Assembly (NCBI GenBank): GCA_964404805.1
Contig: CAYOLJ010000002.1
Coordinates: 1 to 34,779 of the forward strand
Length of the DNA: 34,779 nt
Direction of reading: 5' to 3'
Origin: Peribacter sp964404805
GTDB lineage: Bacteria; Patescibacteriota; Gracilibacteria; Peribacterales; Peribacteraceae
Both the position numbers and the translations under genes were made by a program. This document shows, one piece after another, positions 25,970-34,243 of the stretch; position 1 is the first letter of the stretch; each line of letters begins with the position of its first letter. A model generated the notes under the pieces. It was not told the origin of the DNA. It made no database searches and saw only the letters and a list, made by a program, of their open reading frames with translations.

Positions 25970-28900
25970 CGGGAGGAGGAACTACTCTGATTGAATCGGG
26001 TTGTGGGCAGAATGATGGGGGTGGGGACATTGAATGAAGGCAGCATGTCGTCCGGTGTCACGATATAGGGGAAGGAGCTGCTGCTTCCTATGGGGATCGT
26101 TGTCTTCCAGAGCCTGTTACGCAAATTCGCCAGGTCTTGTTGCCCAATTCCTTCCTTTACGCCTTCTACACGCCACCCTTCGCGTGCGAACGTTTTTTCG
26201 ACGTTGTAGATATGGCAGGCCCAGTCTTCGCGCGGGCAGGGAGGCACAGCTGTTGGGGGGTTGAGGTCCATGCTGCGAAGTACGCCTGCAACCTTGGAAT
26301 CAAGAATCACATCTGTTCGGAATGGTCCATACGACGAGAAATCTTCTCTGAGCTGCACGGCAGGGCGCGCTCCAATACGCGTGAAGCGCTCGAGCAGGTC
26401 CATCTCCACATGCACGCACGGCATTTCATCGAGACGCTCACAAGACCACATACCGTAGAAGTTCCTTTCAGGGAAATCCGTAATGCTCTCCCAGAATTTC
26501 TTGTACGTCTCATCCATACTGGTGATCATCGATAGCATGCGTCTCATTACTTCTTCAACTTCGGGCGGTACATCGGCAATGGTCGTCTCTACTTTTGATG
26601 GAGAAGAGAGGTGCTGCACTTCGCTCGGGAAGAGGTTTCCTAAAACTTCTTCATAGATGGAAGGAACAGGTGGGAGATCGGGTAATTCGATTATTTTATC
26701 CAGACGCTCAGAGACCAGATCAAGCCCCTCACGTGAGGCTGGAGGATCAAAGAGCGACTGCTGGAGCCGGATTTGGATGGGCGTGATGACCGGAAGGATC
26801 ACGGTTCCCGTTGAAACGCGTAGAGCCGTGAAGTCGTAAACGAGATCAGGAAGTGTTTCGATCAACAAGCGAGGAAGACTGTAGGGTGTGAGGTCGTTGG
26901 CAGGCTGATCATCAATGTTGAGCATCAAATTGCGTGGCTCTGGCGGACCGGGCATCCAATCATCCAGGAATGAGTAGATGGGTGTGGTGAAGCGATCATT
27001 ACGACACCACGGCATGTTCGTGCGATCGTGAAAGGCACGGTACTTCTGTTGGGTTTCTTGCCAGAGCGGTTTGAGATCCAGGCCCTGATGATGCACGGTG
27101 GCATATCGTTCCCATGTCTGCAGATTGGTCATTAGCCATTCACCAATGGCACGCATCATCGTTCCTTGGTACGTGAGCAGGCGACCGATGTACTGCGCCA
27201 GTTCGCCACGCAGCGCCCGCACCTGATCAATGCGCTCTGCGTAGTCTTCGAGTTTCTGTACAGCCTGTTCTGCTTTCGATTTTCCGTCTTCGTGCTCTTC
27301 GCCCCAGCGTTTCCATCCTTGTGCAAGTGCGCGAAGTTCCACAGGCGATGCTAATGGAACAACCAATGGCACTGGTTCTTCTCGTACGTGAAGGAGGAGG
27401 CCATTTTCGAGGTAAGCGCTGACCTCTGAAAGCAGATCTTCGGGAGCGGCGTGGATCTGAACATCGATAATCTGCTGATTAATCTTTTTCCCATTACTGG
27501 AGCTACTGCCCTGTGGGGTCAAGAATGGATCAGAGAGGTCTAATCCAATTGATGCGGGGGTTGGAAGTACCAGACGCAGTAGGGGGGAGCTGAAGAGCTT
27601 GTGTGCTTGTGTCTCCTGCTCCTGCCACCACTCGATGATCGTGCGGCGTCCTGGGTCCTCAGTGTGAACGGTATCATCGGTGGAGCGAATAAGGCTGCCG
27701 CTCGAATAGGGGCGCTGTATATCTAGCTGCGCCGTCGGCATGATGTCGGTGTTGTCGAGCTGCATCAGTGGAAAGAGATTGTCTTTCGGTGATTCCTTAA
27801 ACTTTTCACTATTTAAGAGTGAGAAGGTATCACTGAAATCATTCACCCACAGGTTTTTGCGCGTATCGCGTACCGCAGTGTGTTCATAGGCAGGATCTGG
27901 GAGGTTGGAGTTTTGGCCGTACTCTCCTTTGCCAAGCTGAGTTTCTTTCATGCGGTTGAATCGCTTTCCTTCGTCCTCCAGATTGATGATACATCGATAG
28001 TCAGGCGCATTGGTGCGACGAGCCTTGGGATCGAACTCTTCATAACGGCAGTAGCAGTCAACTGGCACATCGAAGCGCGATGTATCATCGCGGGGCACTA
28101 CGGCTACGGGATCCCGGGTATATGTCACCATATGGCGTCGATAGATCGATACGTACTCCCGCCCATTGGGGGCATTCTTTCCATCGCGGCATCCCGTGAA
28201 TTCAAGATCTTGAGGACGCTCGCCGTTGAAGTCGAACCCCGGATTATTGCGGTCTTCGAGGCCGTCTCCGTGGCAGGCAATGCAATTGCCCTCTGGGTCT
28301 CTGTCGCGGTCGACCATCAGCGCGTTTGAGCAGCAGTACAGTAGCTCGTCGACATCGCACCAGACTGCTATTCCCTGATTGCCACCGTGCAAATTCCACA
28401 AACGTGCATCCACACTCACCCATCCCGCATCACCCGGATGGCACCAGTCACCATTATCAATGTTCCGGCATGGGCTTGTGTCTCCGAGAAAATCGAACAC
28501 TTGGAATGGACCTTTGTCATCCCACTGAGTCCATTCTGCAGTGCACTCTTGATGACGCCGTACCCAAGCATTCAGATCGTGGCACATTTGCTGACACTCG
28601 TCGGGGTTTCTGCATGGCGGATCATCTGGGCACTCGCGGATGTAGGGATAACTGTTTTCGCACTCATGGACGTTGCAGACGGTTGACCAACCGCTTGTGC
28701 GACTGGAGTCGGGGAAAACGAAGCCATCTTCCAGCGCCCCTGTACGTTCTTCACGTTGGGCGAGGCCTCCCGCCGCTACTTCGGACATCAGTTTGCCGTC
28801 CGCGCCGAGAAATGAGCCCCTACGGCCGGGAGCACCACTGACATAGGGGATTTTGTTATCGACGTGGTCGTTGAAATCCCAGCCACCACACTGGGCGCTT

Positions 28901-29055
28901 TCGAGGTCCCCGCGAACCTTACTCACGTTCCCCTGTACAGTTTCGAAGTCGGTTGGCTCATCAATCTGCAGGGCGCGCACAGGAAGCACTCCAAGAGAGG
29001 CTGCTATGAGCAGGCCTACCACGACCGGGACGGCAGATTTTAAGTGTGCATCCAT
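25966..29055 (-). CDS. Unrecognised large secreted Cys-rich protein with a CxxCH motif, first gene of the cluster
   Basis: 1029 residues from the ATG at 29055, chosen because it opens directly with a signal peptide (about 1-29, ending PVRA); an in-frame upstream ATG at 29151 would add 32 residues without a signal. The N-terminal 370 residues hold about 19 cysteines plus many Trp, Asp and Gly. They include CIACHGDG, a CxxCH heme c-type motif (C258, C261, H262). The middle is helical. The C-terminal half contains YSLPRLLIETL, shared with the 838-residue protein, and five more cysteines. Serine runs occur near the end. No family recognised. It leads the cluster, transcribed divergently from ssb. 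Confidence 0.8.
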   Translation of the reverse strand: MDAHLKSAVPVVVGLLIAASLGVLPVRALQIDEPTDFETVQGNVSKVRGDLESAQCGGWDFNDHVDNKIPYVSGAPGRRGSFLGADGKLMSEVAAGGLAQREERTGALEDGFVFPDSSRTSGWSTVCNVHECENSYPYIRECPDDPPCRNPDECQQMCHDLNAWVRRHQECTAEWTQWDDKGPFQVFDFLGDTSPCRNIDNGDWCHPGDAGWVSVDARLWNLHGGNQGIAVWCDVDELLYCCSNALMVDRDRDPEGNCIACHGDGLEDRNNPGFDFNGERPQDLEFTGCRDGKNAPNGREYVSIYRRHMVTYTRDPVAVVPRDDTSRFDVPVDCYCRYEEFDPKARRTNAPDYRCIINLEDEGKRFNRMKETQLGKGEYGQNSNLPDPAYEHTAVRDTRKNLWVNDFSDTFSLLNSEKFKESPKDNLFPLMQLDNTDIMPTAQLDIQRPYSSGSLIRSTDDTVHTEDPGRRTIIEWWQEQETQAHKLFSSPLLRLVLPTPASIGLDLSDPFLTPQGSSSSNGKKINQQIIDVQIHAAPEDLLSEVSAYLENGLLLHVREEPVPLVVPLASPVELRALAQGWKRWGEEHEDGKSKAEQAVQKLEDYAERIDQVRALRGELAQYIGRLLTYQGTMMRAIGEWLMTNLQTWERYATVHHQGLDLKPLWQETQQKYRAFHDRTNMPWCRNDRFTTPIYSFLDDWMPGPPEPRNLMLNIDDQPANDLTPYSLPRLLIETLPDLVYDFTALRVSTGTVILPVITPIQIRLQQSLFDPPASREGLDLVSERLDKIIELPDLPPVPSIYEEVLGNLFPSEVQHLSSPSKVETTIADVPPEVEEVMRRMLSMITSMDETYKKFWESITDFPERNFYGMWSCERLDEMPCVHVEMDLLERFTRIGARPAVQLREDFSSYGPFRTDVILDSKVAGVLRSMDLNPPTAVPPCPREDWACHIYNVEKTFAREGWRVEGVKEGIGQQDLANLRNRLWKTTIPIGSSSSFPYIVTPDDMLPSFNVPTPIILPTTRFNQSSSSSR

Positions 29056-29250
29056 CGTGGGAGCTATCGTACCGTTTTTTCCTGCTTTAGCGCCACAGAA
29101 AGACATTGCGCGCATGGTCACATCGGTCCTGTAACCAGGGCATATTGCCATGAGCGTTCAAGGCCATTCATTTGCATGGGATGGTTGCCGGTGTACCGTG
29201 CCTTTCCACGGCTCTGTGTGGCCTCCTCTATTTTCATTCCTCTCCGTGAC
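29056..29250. promoter_or_regulatory. Divergent intergenic region between the secreted cluster and ssb
   Basis: 195 bp separating the chosen starts of the five-gene cluster (-) and ssb (+). It must hold both promoters. On the minus strand a TACGAT about 15 bp before the cluster start could be a -10; no strong -35 is visible for either direction. Confidence 0.35.
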
Positions 29251-30108
29251 ATGTTTTCTCTCAATCGTGTACATATGATCGGCTATCAAACCCAACCAGC
29301 CGAAGTGCGTCAAACCCCCAGTGGAACGAGTGTCGTAGATTTGAATCTTGTCGTTCCATACTCATTTCAGTCTGAGCAGGGAGAAACCTTGCAGGGACGT
29401 GCATTCCATACCGTTACCCTTTGGGGCTCCATGGCCGATTTTGCTGGTCAGTACGTGCGTCCGGGCTCGCAGATTTTCATTGGCGGGCGACTGCAGACGG
29501 ATTCCTGGGAAGATCAAAGCTCCGGCGAGAAGCGCAGCAAAACGAAGATCGTTGCACTCGATATGATCCTCCTTGATCCTAAAGATGGGCAGACTCCCAC
29601 TCCCGAAGCAGCCAAACTCACACTCAGTGCGGTAAATCGTGCAGATGTCGTTGGCAATGTGACGCGCGATCCCGAGATCCGTACCACGACTGGTGGCAAG
29701 CAGGTGCTTACACTTGGTGTTGCGACCAATGATCGCTGGAAAGAGCGTTCGACTGGCGAGGCCAAAGAACGTGCAGAGTTCCACAATGTTGTGATTTGGG
29801 GTGCGCTGGCAGAAGAGGTTGGCAAGGTTGTACACAAAGGCAGTCGCGTCTTCGTTTCGGGCCGCGTACAGACTCGCGGTTGGGAGACGAAGCAAGGTCA
29901 GAAGCGCACCACTACCGAGATCATTGCCGATCAGTGTGCTCTGCTCGGTGTGCGGAACGCTTCGGCCCTCGAGGCCGTTGAGTCCAGTGCTCAACGTCGT
30001 GCATCTCCTCAATCACAGGAATCTCCAACGGCTGCGGCTCCGGCATCAGCCGATATCCCCGAGATTCAGTATGCCTCAGAGGTGAAGGTGGAAGATCTTC
30101 CTTTCTAG
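29251..30108 (+). CDS. ssb: Single-stranded DNA-binding protein with two OB folds
   Basis: 285 residues from the ATG at 29251; a second ATG 24 bp on (MIGYQ) is an alternative, and the open frame extends further upstream without SSB-like sequence. Two SSB OB folds occur in tandem, at about residues 3-110 (LNRVHMIGYQTQPAEVRQT, AFHTVTLWG) and about 127-235 (VNRADVVGNVTRDPEIRTT, EFHNVVIWG). A Pro/Ala/Ser linker and the partner-recruiting acidic tip VEDLPF follow. Most bacterial SSBs have one OB fold and form tetramers. Tandem SSBs of the Deinococcus-Thermus type work as dimers, and this one probably does too. Confidence 0.92.
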   Translation: MFSLNRVHMIGYQTQPAEVRQTPSGTSVVDLNLVVPYSFQSEQGETLQGRAFHTVTLWGSMADFAGQYVRPGSQIFIGGRLQTDSWEDQSSGEKRSKTKIVALDMILLDPKDGQTPTPEAAKLTLSAVNRADVVGNVTRDPEIRTTTGGKQVLTLGVATNDRWKERSTGEAKERAEFHNVVIWGALAEEVGKVVHKGSRVFVSGRVQTRGWETKQGQKRTTTEIIADQCALLGVRNASALEAVESSAQRRASPQSQESPTAAAPASADIPEIQYASEVKVEDLPF

Positions 30109-30361
30109 CCTTTCCTCATCGGGGTGGATTAAAGTTCCTTTCTTCATACGAAGTACACTGCGCGAGCATCTGTCGAGTCAGCGCATGCCGACGGGCAACG
30201 GCTTGCTGGACTTGTGAAGCTGTATCGCAGCTTTCTCTCCCATAAGCAGCTTCGCGGCTTGAGCGGAGAGGGTCTGGTTTTTGTGAGGGGAATGCGCGAA
30301 TCATCAGAGAATCTATACCCCTCTCCTGTCTCAAGGCAAAGGGGCATCAACCACTACACAT
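30109..30361. other. 253-bp convergent region between ssb and murB with hairpins
   Basis: Gene-poor stretch between convergent stops. It holds a perfect stem AAGCTG/CAGCTT with a 5-nt loop near 30217-30233. A long-range pairing GGAGAGGG (30265-30272) with CCCTCTCC (30319-30326) is also possible. There is no clear T-tract terminator. Two overlapping small open frames exist on the minus strand (see next entry). Confidence 0.4.
30116..30334 (-). CDS. Doubtful small ORF downstream of murB
   Basis: 72 codons on the murB strand, beginning 28 bp after the murB stop. The translation has a balanced composition with a plausible helical part (SQVQQAVARRHALTRQMLAQ). It has no recognised family, signal peptide or ribosome-binding site, and another frame (30144-30350) is also open. 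It may be a real small protein, a remnant of a longer gene, or chance. Confidence 0.25.
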   Translation of the reverse strand: MRQERGIDSLMIRAFPSQKPDPLRSSREAAYGRESCDTASQVQQAVARRHALTRQMLAQCTSYEERNFNPPR

Positions 30362-31225
30362 TTACCTCAACAGTGAGCCCGATTCTTCGATGAGGCGCAT
30401 TTCGAGCTCGAGGGGTTGGCCGGTACGTTCCCGGATTGTCTCGATCAGCGAACGTGCATCGGCGAAGGTCCCCTGCTCGGCATTGATGAGGAAGTTCGCG
30501 TGCTTCTCGCTCACCTGCAGGCCGCCGACGGTCAGGCCTTTGAGCCCTGCGGCATCAATAATTCTCCATGCAGGGGTGCCATCAAGCGTCTTGAAGCAGG
30601 AGCCAGCCGTGCGCGTAAATGGTTGAGCAACAGACCGTTTCTTGAGCAGCGTACTGATATCTTTTTCGATTGCTTCGGTCGCACGCGAAGGTACAGAGAT
30701 CGTCACTTTCCAGAGGAGAGGATTGTGGAGCCGCTTGAACACGCTCTCTCGGTAATGGAAATCACACTCTTCACCTGAGAATATTTTCCACTCCCCCTCA
30801 ATGAAGGCCGATACAGTCTGAATGTAATGATCGAACCACGTGCCCTGCGGGCCCTGACCGGCATTGCCGAACACCGCCCCACCAACCGTTCCTGGAATAC
30901 CAGTGAGTGCAGAGAGGTCTAGGCCTTGTTTCGCCAGCTGTGCAATCAGGGTAGCCAGTGGCAGACCCGCCTCCGCTCGTACGGTATTGCCACTCACTTC
31001 CATGGCCTTCGCGAGTACGCGAACAACAAGCGCCTCGATCGTTTTATCAGCAAAAATGGTGTTGGATCCTGCTCCCAAGACGATCATGGGCACACCTTTG
31101 CCCTGTGCAAACTGCCAGGCCCCCTCGACGTCACTCTTCGTCAGGAGCTCGGCGAAGTAGCGGGCGTTGCCACCAATGCGCATGGTGGTTTTTGGCGCGA
31201 GAGGGACAAGTTCCTGTATCTGCAT
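30362..31225 (-). CDS. murB: UDP-N-acetylenolpyruvoylglucosamine reductase
   Basis: 287 residues, the size of type II MurB. It reduces UDP-GlcNAc-enolpyruvate to UDP-MurNAc with NADPH and FAD in peptidoglycan precursor synthesis. Landmarks are the FAD-binding opening TTMRIGGNARYFAEL, ALTGIPGTVGGAVFGNAG, HYRESVFKR, AGSCFKTLDG with the proton-donor Ser (about residue 208), GGLQVSEKHANFLIN, and a C-terminal Glu-rich LELEMRLIEE. With murG about 3 kb upstream on the same strand, it marks this end as a cell-wall neighbourhood. The gap to the upstream small membrane protein is about 53 bp. Confidence 0.95.
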   Translation of the reverse strand: MQIQELVPLAPKTTMRIGGNARYFAELLTKSDVEGAWQFAQGKGVPMIVLGAGSNTIFADKTIEALVVRVLAKAMEVSGNTVRAEAGLPLATLIAQLAKQGLDLSALTGIPGTVGGAVFGNAGQGPQGTWFDHYIQTVSAFIEGEWKIFSGEECDFHYRESVFKRLHNPLLWKVTISVPSRATEAIEKDISTLLKKRSVAQPFTRTAGSCFKTLDGTPAWRIIDAAGLKGLTVGGLQVSEKHANFLINAEQGTFADARSLIETIRERTGQPLELEMRLIEESGSLLR

Positions 31226-31278
31226 GAGAAGGCGCTATTTTCCTCTAATCTTCGCTCTTCGCCCACCTGCTTTCTCCA

Positions 31279-31743
31279 CTATTTTTTCGAGAGGAACTGC
31301 GCGGCGCGTTCCATGGTATCTGCGATGCGCTGACCTCGCGTGATTCTCTGTAATCGGGCAAGAACAACGGCGAGCACGGCCAGTCCTATAAGTCCTCCGA
31401 CGATAAGCATGAGTTCGCGCTCGCCCAACGTGTATCCCATGGCCGAGAGAACAACTTGGACTAATGCGAAGACGAATATGCCGAAGAGCGTTCCTACACC
31501 CAGCGTCACGATGACGAGGTGCGTGCGGTTTTCTTGGCTGTCTTGCGGGGCGCTTGCGAGCTGTGTGAGGAGCTCACTCGAGAGAATTACAGGTTCCTTA
31601 TCCCACTGCTTGAAGAGCTGAAAGACTTTGCGTTGGAGCACGAGACCGACGAATGTGCGAAACGGTACGGAGGTCTTGCCGGTAATTACAGCTTTATTAC
31701 TCTCGGTCTTCAATTCAACTTCGAGGTCGACGGTTTCGGGCAT
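31279..31743 (-). CDS. Unrecognised small membrane protein with two C-terminal TM segments
   Basis: 154 residues from the ATG at 31743; an in-frame ATG at 31776 would add 11 hydrophobic residues. An N-terminal soluble, beta-looking part (VDLEVELKTESNKAVITGKT) of about 75 residues is followed by two membrane segments (about 79-103 and 111-130). A short basic tail, RLQRITRGQRIADTMERA, ends it. No family is recognised. It lies between gltX and murB on the same strand and is probably co-transcribed with murB. The soluble domain may sense or bind something at the membrane, but nothing in the sequence says what. Confidence 0.65.
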   Translation of the reverse strand: MPETVDLEVELKTESNKAVITGKTSVPFRTFVGLVLQRKVFQLFKQWDKEPVILSSELLTQLASAPQDSQENRTHLVIVTLGVGTLFGIFVFALVQVVLSAMGYTLGERELMLIVGGLIGLAVLAVVLARLQRITRGQRIADTMERAAQFLSKK

Positions 31744-31792
31744 GACAAGGAGGGGAAAGCAGAGAGATATTAGCATGAATTTGGTTTTTCTT

Positions 31793-31839
31793 TGTCAGGG
31801 GACCAGGGAACCTTGTTCGGTTCCCTAGGTCCCCTGACA
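31793..31839. repeat. 47-bp near-perfect palindrome between gltX and the small membrane protein gene
   Basis: A 12-bp arm (31793-31804) pairs with 31828-31839. After a 1-nt versus 2-nt internal bulge, a 7-bp arm (31806-31812) pairs with 31819-31825 around a 6-nt loop. Total stem is 19 bp, very GC-rich. There is no T tract on either side, so it is not a textbook terminator. It looks like a dispersed palindromic repeat or a strong mRNA structure. Confidence 0.75.
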
Positions 31840-31936
31840 CCCCCCTTACCCTCCTAACAGTAAACTTCATCAATCTGACTAATATTTTGTTGATTAGACA
31901 CTCTCTTGTTCTCAACGGACGTATGTGTTTGTATTA

Positions 31937-33409
31937 TTATTTTTTTACGGATGCCTGCGCAGCTTTCAGTCGCTTAAGTGTTGTTGGGCGTCCGAGAGCG
32001 AGAGCCACCTCAAAGGCTCCGGGGCTGTAGGGGAGACCGGTGAGGGCAGCGCGGAGCGGCCAGAGGAGTTGGCCCTGAGAGAGCTCCTCAGTCTTAGCGC
32101 TGGCGAGTAATTTCTCTTTAAGAGTATCGACCGTCCACGCATCTTCAGAAATCTTCTGGAGTGTTTCCTTCAGTGTTTTAAAAATCTTTGGGAGGAGATA
32201 TTCTGTCACTTTCTGTTTGGCATTGGCGAGGAGATCGACCGAAACCTTTGGTTCCTCATAGAAGAAGGAAAGCATATCTGGCCCATCTTTCAGAAAAGTA
32301 ACACGCTCGTGGATGAGAGCTGCCCGCTCTTTGAAGTGCGGATCGTTTATAGCCCCTGGGAATCGTTCGGCGGTGAGCGTCTGTAGACGATCGGCGAATT
32401 CCGCGAGTGGCAACTTGCGGATCCACTGGCCCTGTAGCCAATCGAGCTTGGTGAGGTCGAAAATGGCGCCGGCTTTCTGCACGCGTTCCAACGAAAAAGC
32501 CTCGGTGAGTTCCTCTAGTGAAAACATTTCCTGCTCCGAGCCAGGGTTCCAGCCAAGCAACGCAAGAAAATTGATCAGTGCCTCGGGCAGGTAGCCTTTT
32601 TGAATGTAGTCCTCGGCTGCTACATCCTGTTGGCGTTTGCTTAACTTGGTCCGGTCTTTGTTGAGCAAGAGGGGGACGTGAGCATACTGTGGCGGTGTCC
32701 AGCCAAGGCGCTCGAAGAGGAGCAAATGTTTGGGCGTAGAGCTGAGCCACTCCTCCCCGCGAATGACGAGGTTAATATCCATCAGATGATCATCCACAAC
32801 ATGTGCGAGATGGTACGTGGGGAAACCATCGCTCTTGAGGAGAACCTGATCATCAACGGTATGGCCCTGGAAAGCCATTTCTCCGCGGATTTCGTCTGTG
32901 TAAGTGAAGACATGTTCGTGTGGTACCAGAAGCCGGATGACATGAGGCTCTGTTCGTGCAAGACGCTCCTCCACTTCTTTTTTCGGTAGATGAACGCAAT
33001 GTCGGTCGTACATAGGTGCCTGCTTGCGTGCCATCTGGCCTTCACGCATCTTTGTGAGGCGTTCGGGTGAGCAGAAGCAAGCGTAGGCATGGCCGTCTTT
33101 TAGGAGCTGCTTTGCATATTTTTGATACAGTTCCAGCCGCTCTGATTGAATGTAGGGCCCTTTTGCTCCTTCCTGTTTCACTATTCCCTTGCTAATCATC
33201 AGGCCTTCATCGGGATCGAGCCCTGCCCAATGCAGTGTGCGCAGAATGTTCTCAACTGCTCCTTCGACACTGCGTTGCTGATCGGTGTCTTCGATGCGCA
33301 GCAAGAAACGGCCTCCCGTTTTCTTGGCCATCAGGTAAGCGAAGAGGGCAGTACGCAGGCCTCCGACGTGCAGAAAGCCGGTGGGGGAAGGCGCAAAACG
33401 CGTTCGCAT
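31937..33409 (-). CDS. gltX: Glutamyl-tRNA synthetase
   Basis: 490 residues, normal length. Class I signature PSPTGFLHVGGLRTALF (the HIGH-equivalent HVGG) is at the N-terminus and the KMSKS-equivalent KLSKR occurs in DRTKLSKRQQDV (about residue 255). The middle contains FPTYHLAHVVDDHLM and VIRGEEWLSSTPKH, typical of GluRS rather than GlnRS. The C-terminal helical anticodon-binding domain follows. If the organism lacks GlnRS, as many related genomes do, the enzyme would also mischarge tRNA-Gln for GatCAB. Only 8 bp before the ATG lie four 9-bp degenerate repeats. Confidence 0.95.
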   Translation of the reverse strand: MRTRFAPSPTGFLHVGGLRTALFAYLMAKKTGGRFLLRIEDTDQQRSVEGAVENILRTLHWAGLDPDEGLMISKGIVKQEGAKGPYIQSERLELYQKYAKQLLKDGHAYACFCSPERLTKMREGQMARKQAPMYDRHCVHLPKKEVEERLARTEPHVIRLLVPHEHVFTYTDEIRGEMAFQGHTVDDQVLLKSDGFPTYHLAHVVDDHLMDINLVIRGEEWLSSTPKHLLLFERLGWTPPQYAHVPLLLNKDRTKLSKRQQDVAAEDYIQKGYLPEALINFLALLGWNPGSEQEMFSLEELTEAFSLERVQKAGAIFDLTKLDWLQGQWIRKLPLAEFADRLQTLTAERFPGAINDPHFKERAALIHERVTFLKDGPDMLSFFYEEPKVSVDLLANAKQKVTEYLLPKIFKTLKETLQKISEDAWTVDTLKEKLLASAKTEELSQGQLLWPLRAALTGLPYSPGAFEVALALGRPTTLKRLKAAQASVKK

Positions 33410-33417
33410 AGAAAGAG

Positions 33418-33453
33418 GATACCGAATAAACCAAAGAAACCGAAGATACCAAG
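33418..33453. repeat. Four tandem degenerate 9-bp repeats upstream of gltX
   Basis: The + strand reads GATACCGAA, TAAACCAAA, GAAACCGAA, GATACCAAG (consensus GAWACCRAA) in direct succession. The tract lies 8 bp before the gltX start, where a promoter or leader is expected. On the minus strand each unit reads TTYGGTWTC. Confidence 0.65.
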
Positions 33454-33485
33454 AAAATGTTCAGAAAAAGAGTCTCTCGTTCCTT

Positions 33486-34208
33486 CTAATTCAGAACCTC
33501 TACAGTGAACGTAATAGGCTCTAATGGCCTCTCGAGCTCCCCGGTCACCACCTCGCTGATAGCATCGATGACATCCATCCCTTCCGTTACACGACCGAAT
33601 CCAGTGTGCTTACCCACGAGCCACGGCGTGCCATCAGCCCGTGTGATAATGAAGAACTGACTGCCGTTTGTATTCGGACCACGGTTGGCCATGGCGATGA
33701 CACTGCGGACGAGTGGGATGGGATTGTTGTCAACTTCATCTTCGAATGTGGGACCGTAAATACTCTCGCCTCCGGTGCCATCACCATTGGGATCGCCTCC
33801 CTGGATCATGAAGTCCTGAATGACACGGTGAAATGTAAGCCCATTGTAGTAGCCGGAGCGGCCCAGTAAGACAAAGTTTGTCACGGTCTGCGGGGCGCTG
33901 TCGGCATCCAGCTCAAGGGTGACATCTCCCATACTCGTCTGGAGCACAACGGTGTGCATACCAGAGAGCAGGGTTCCGTCGAAGCTGATGGGATCGGGTT
34001 CGGGCATAGCATCATCGGGGACAGGTTCTTCAGAAGCAGGCTCTATAGCATCTTCTTCAGGGGCAGGTTCCATGGCTCCTTTTTCAGGAGCAGGCTCCAT
34101 GATATCTTCTGCAGGAGTCCCCTCGTCTGCCGGAGGGGTCTTCTGACCGCATCCAACAAGGAGGGCAAGCGCAAAAAGCGGAATAAGGAAGACGTAATAC
34201 TTTTTCAT
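33486..34208 (-). CDS. Cyclophilin-type peptidyl-prolyl isomerase lipoprotein
   Basis: 240 residues from the ATG at 34208 (MKKYYVF), giving a proper lipoprotein signal; an in-frame ATG at 34247 would add 13 residues and overlap the murG stop. The lipobox LLVGC places the acylated Cys at about residue 20. A flexible acidic linker (about 25-75) repeats EPAPE/EPASE units. The cyclophilin domain follows, with NFVLLGRSGYYNGLTFHRVI, QGGDPNGDGTGG and RGPNTNGSQFFI, the FHR and QFF active-site motifs. It should assist folding of exported proteins at the membrane surface. It lies 35 bp downstream of murG on the same strand. Confidence 0.92.
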   Translation of the reverse strand: MKKYYVFLIPLFALALLVGCGQKTPPADEGTPAEDIMEPAPEKGAMEPAPEEDAIEPASEEPVPDDAMPEPDPISFDGTLLSGMHTVVLQTSMGDVTLELDADSAPQTVTNFVLLGRSGYYNGLTFHRVIQDFMIQGGDPNGDGTGGESIYGPTFEDEVDNNPIPLVRSVIAMANRGPNTNGSQFFIITRADGTPWLVGKHTGFGRVTEGMDVIDAISEVVTGELERPLEPITFTVEVLN

Positions 34209-34243
34209 AAAGTGACCGCGGCAGAGTACCCGCCGAGCACGGA

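Noticed and set aside
29044..29250. N-terminal extension of ssb from the upstream ATG at 29044
   Set aside because: The extra 69 residues show no SSB homology and would overlap the divergent secreted-cluster start; the OB fold begins right after 29251.
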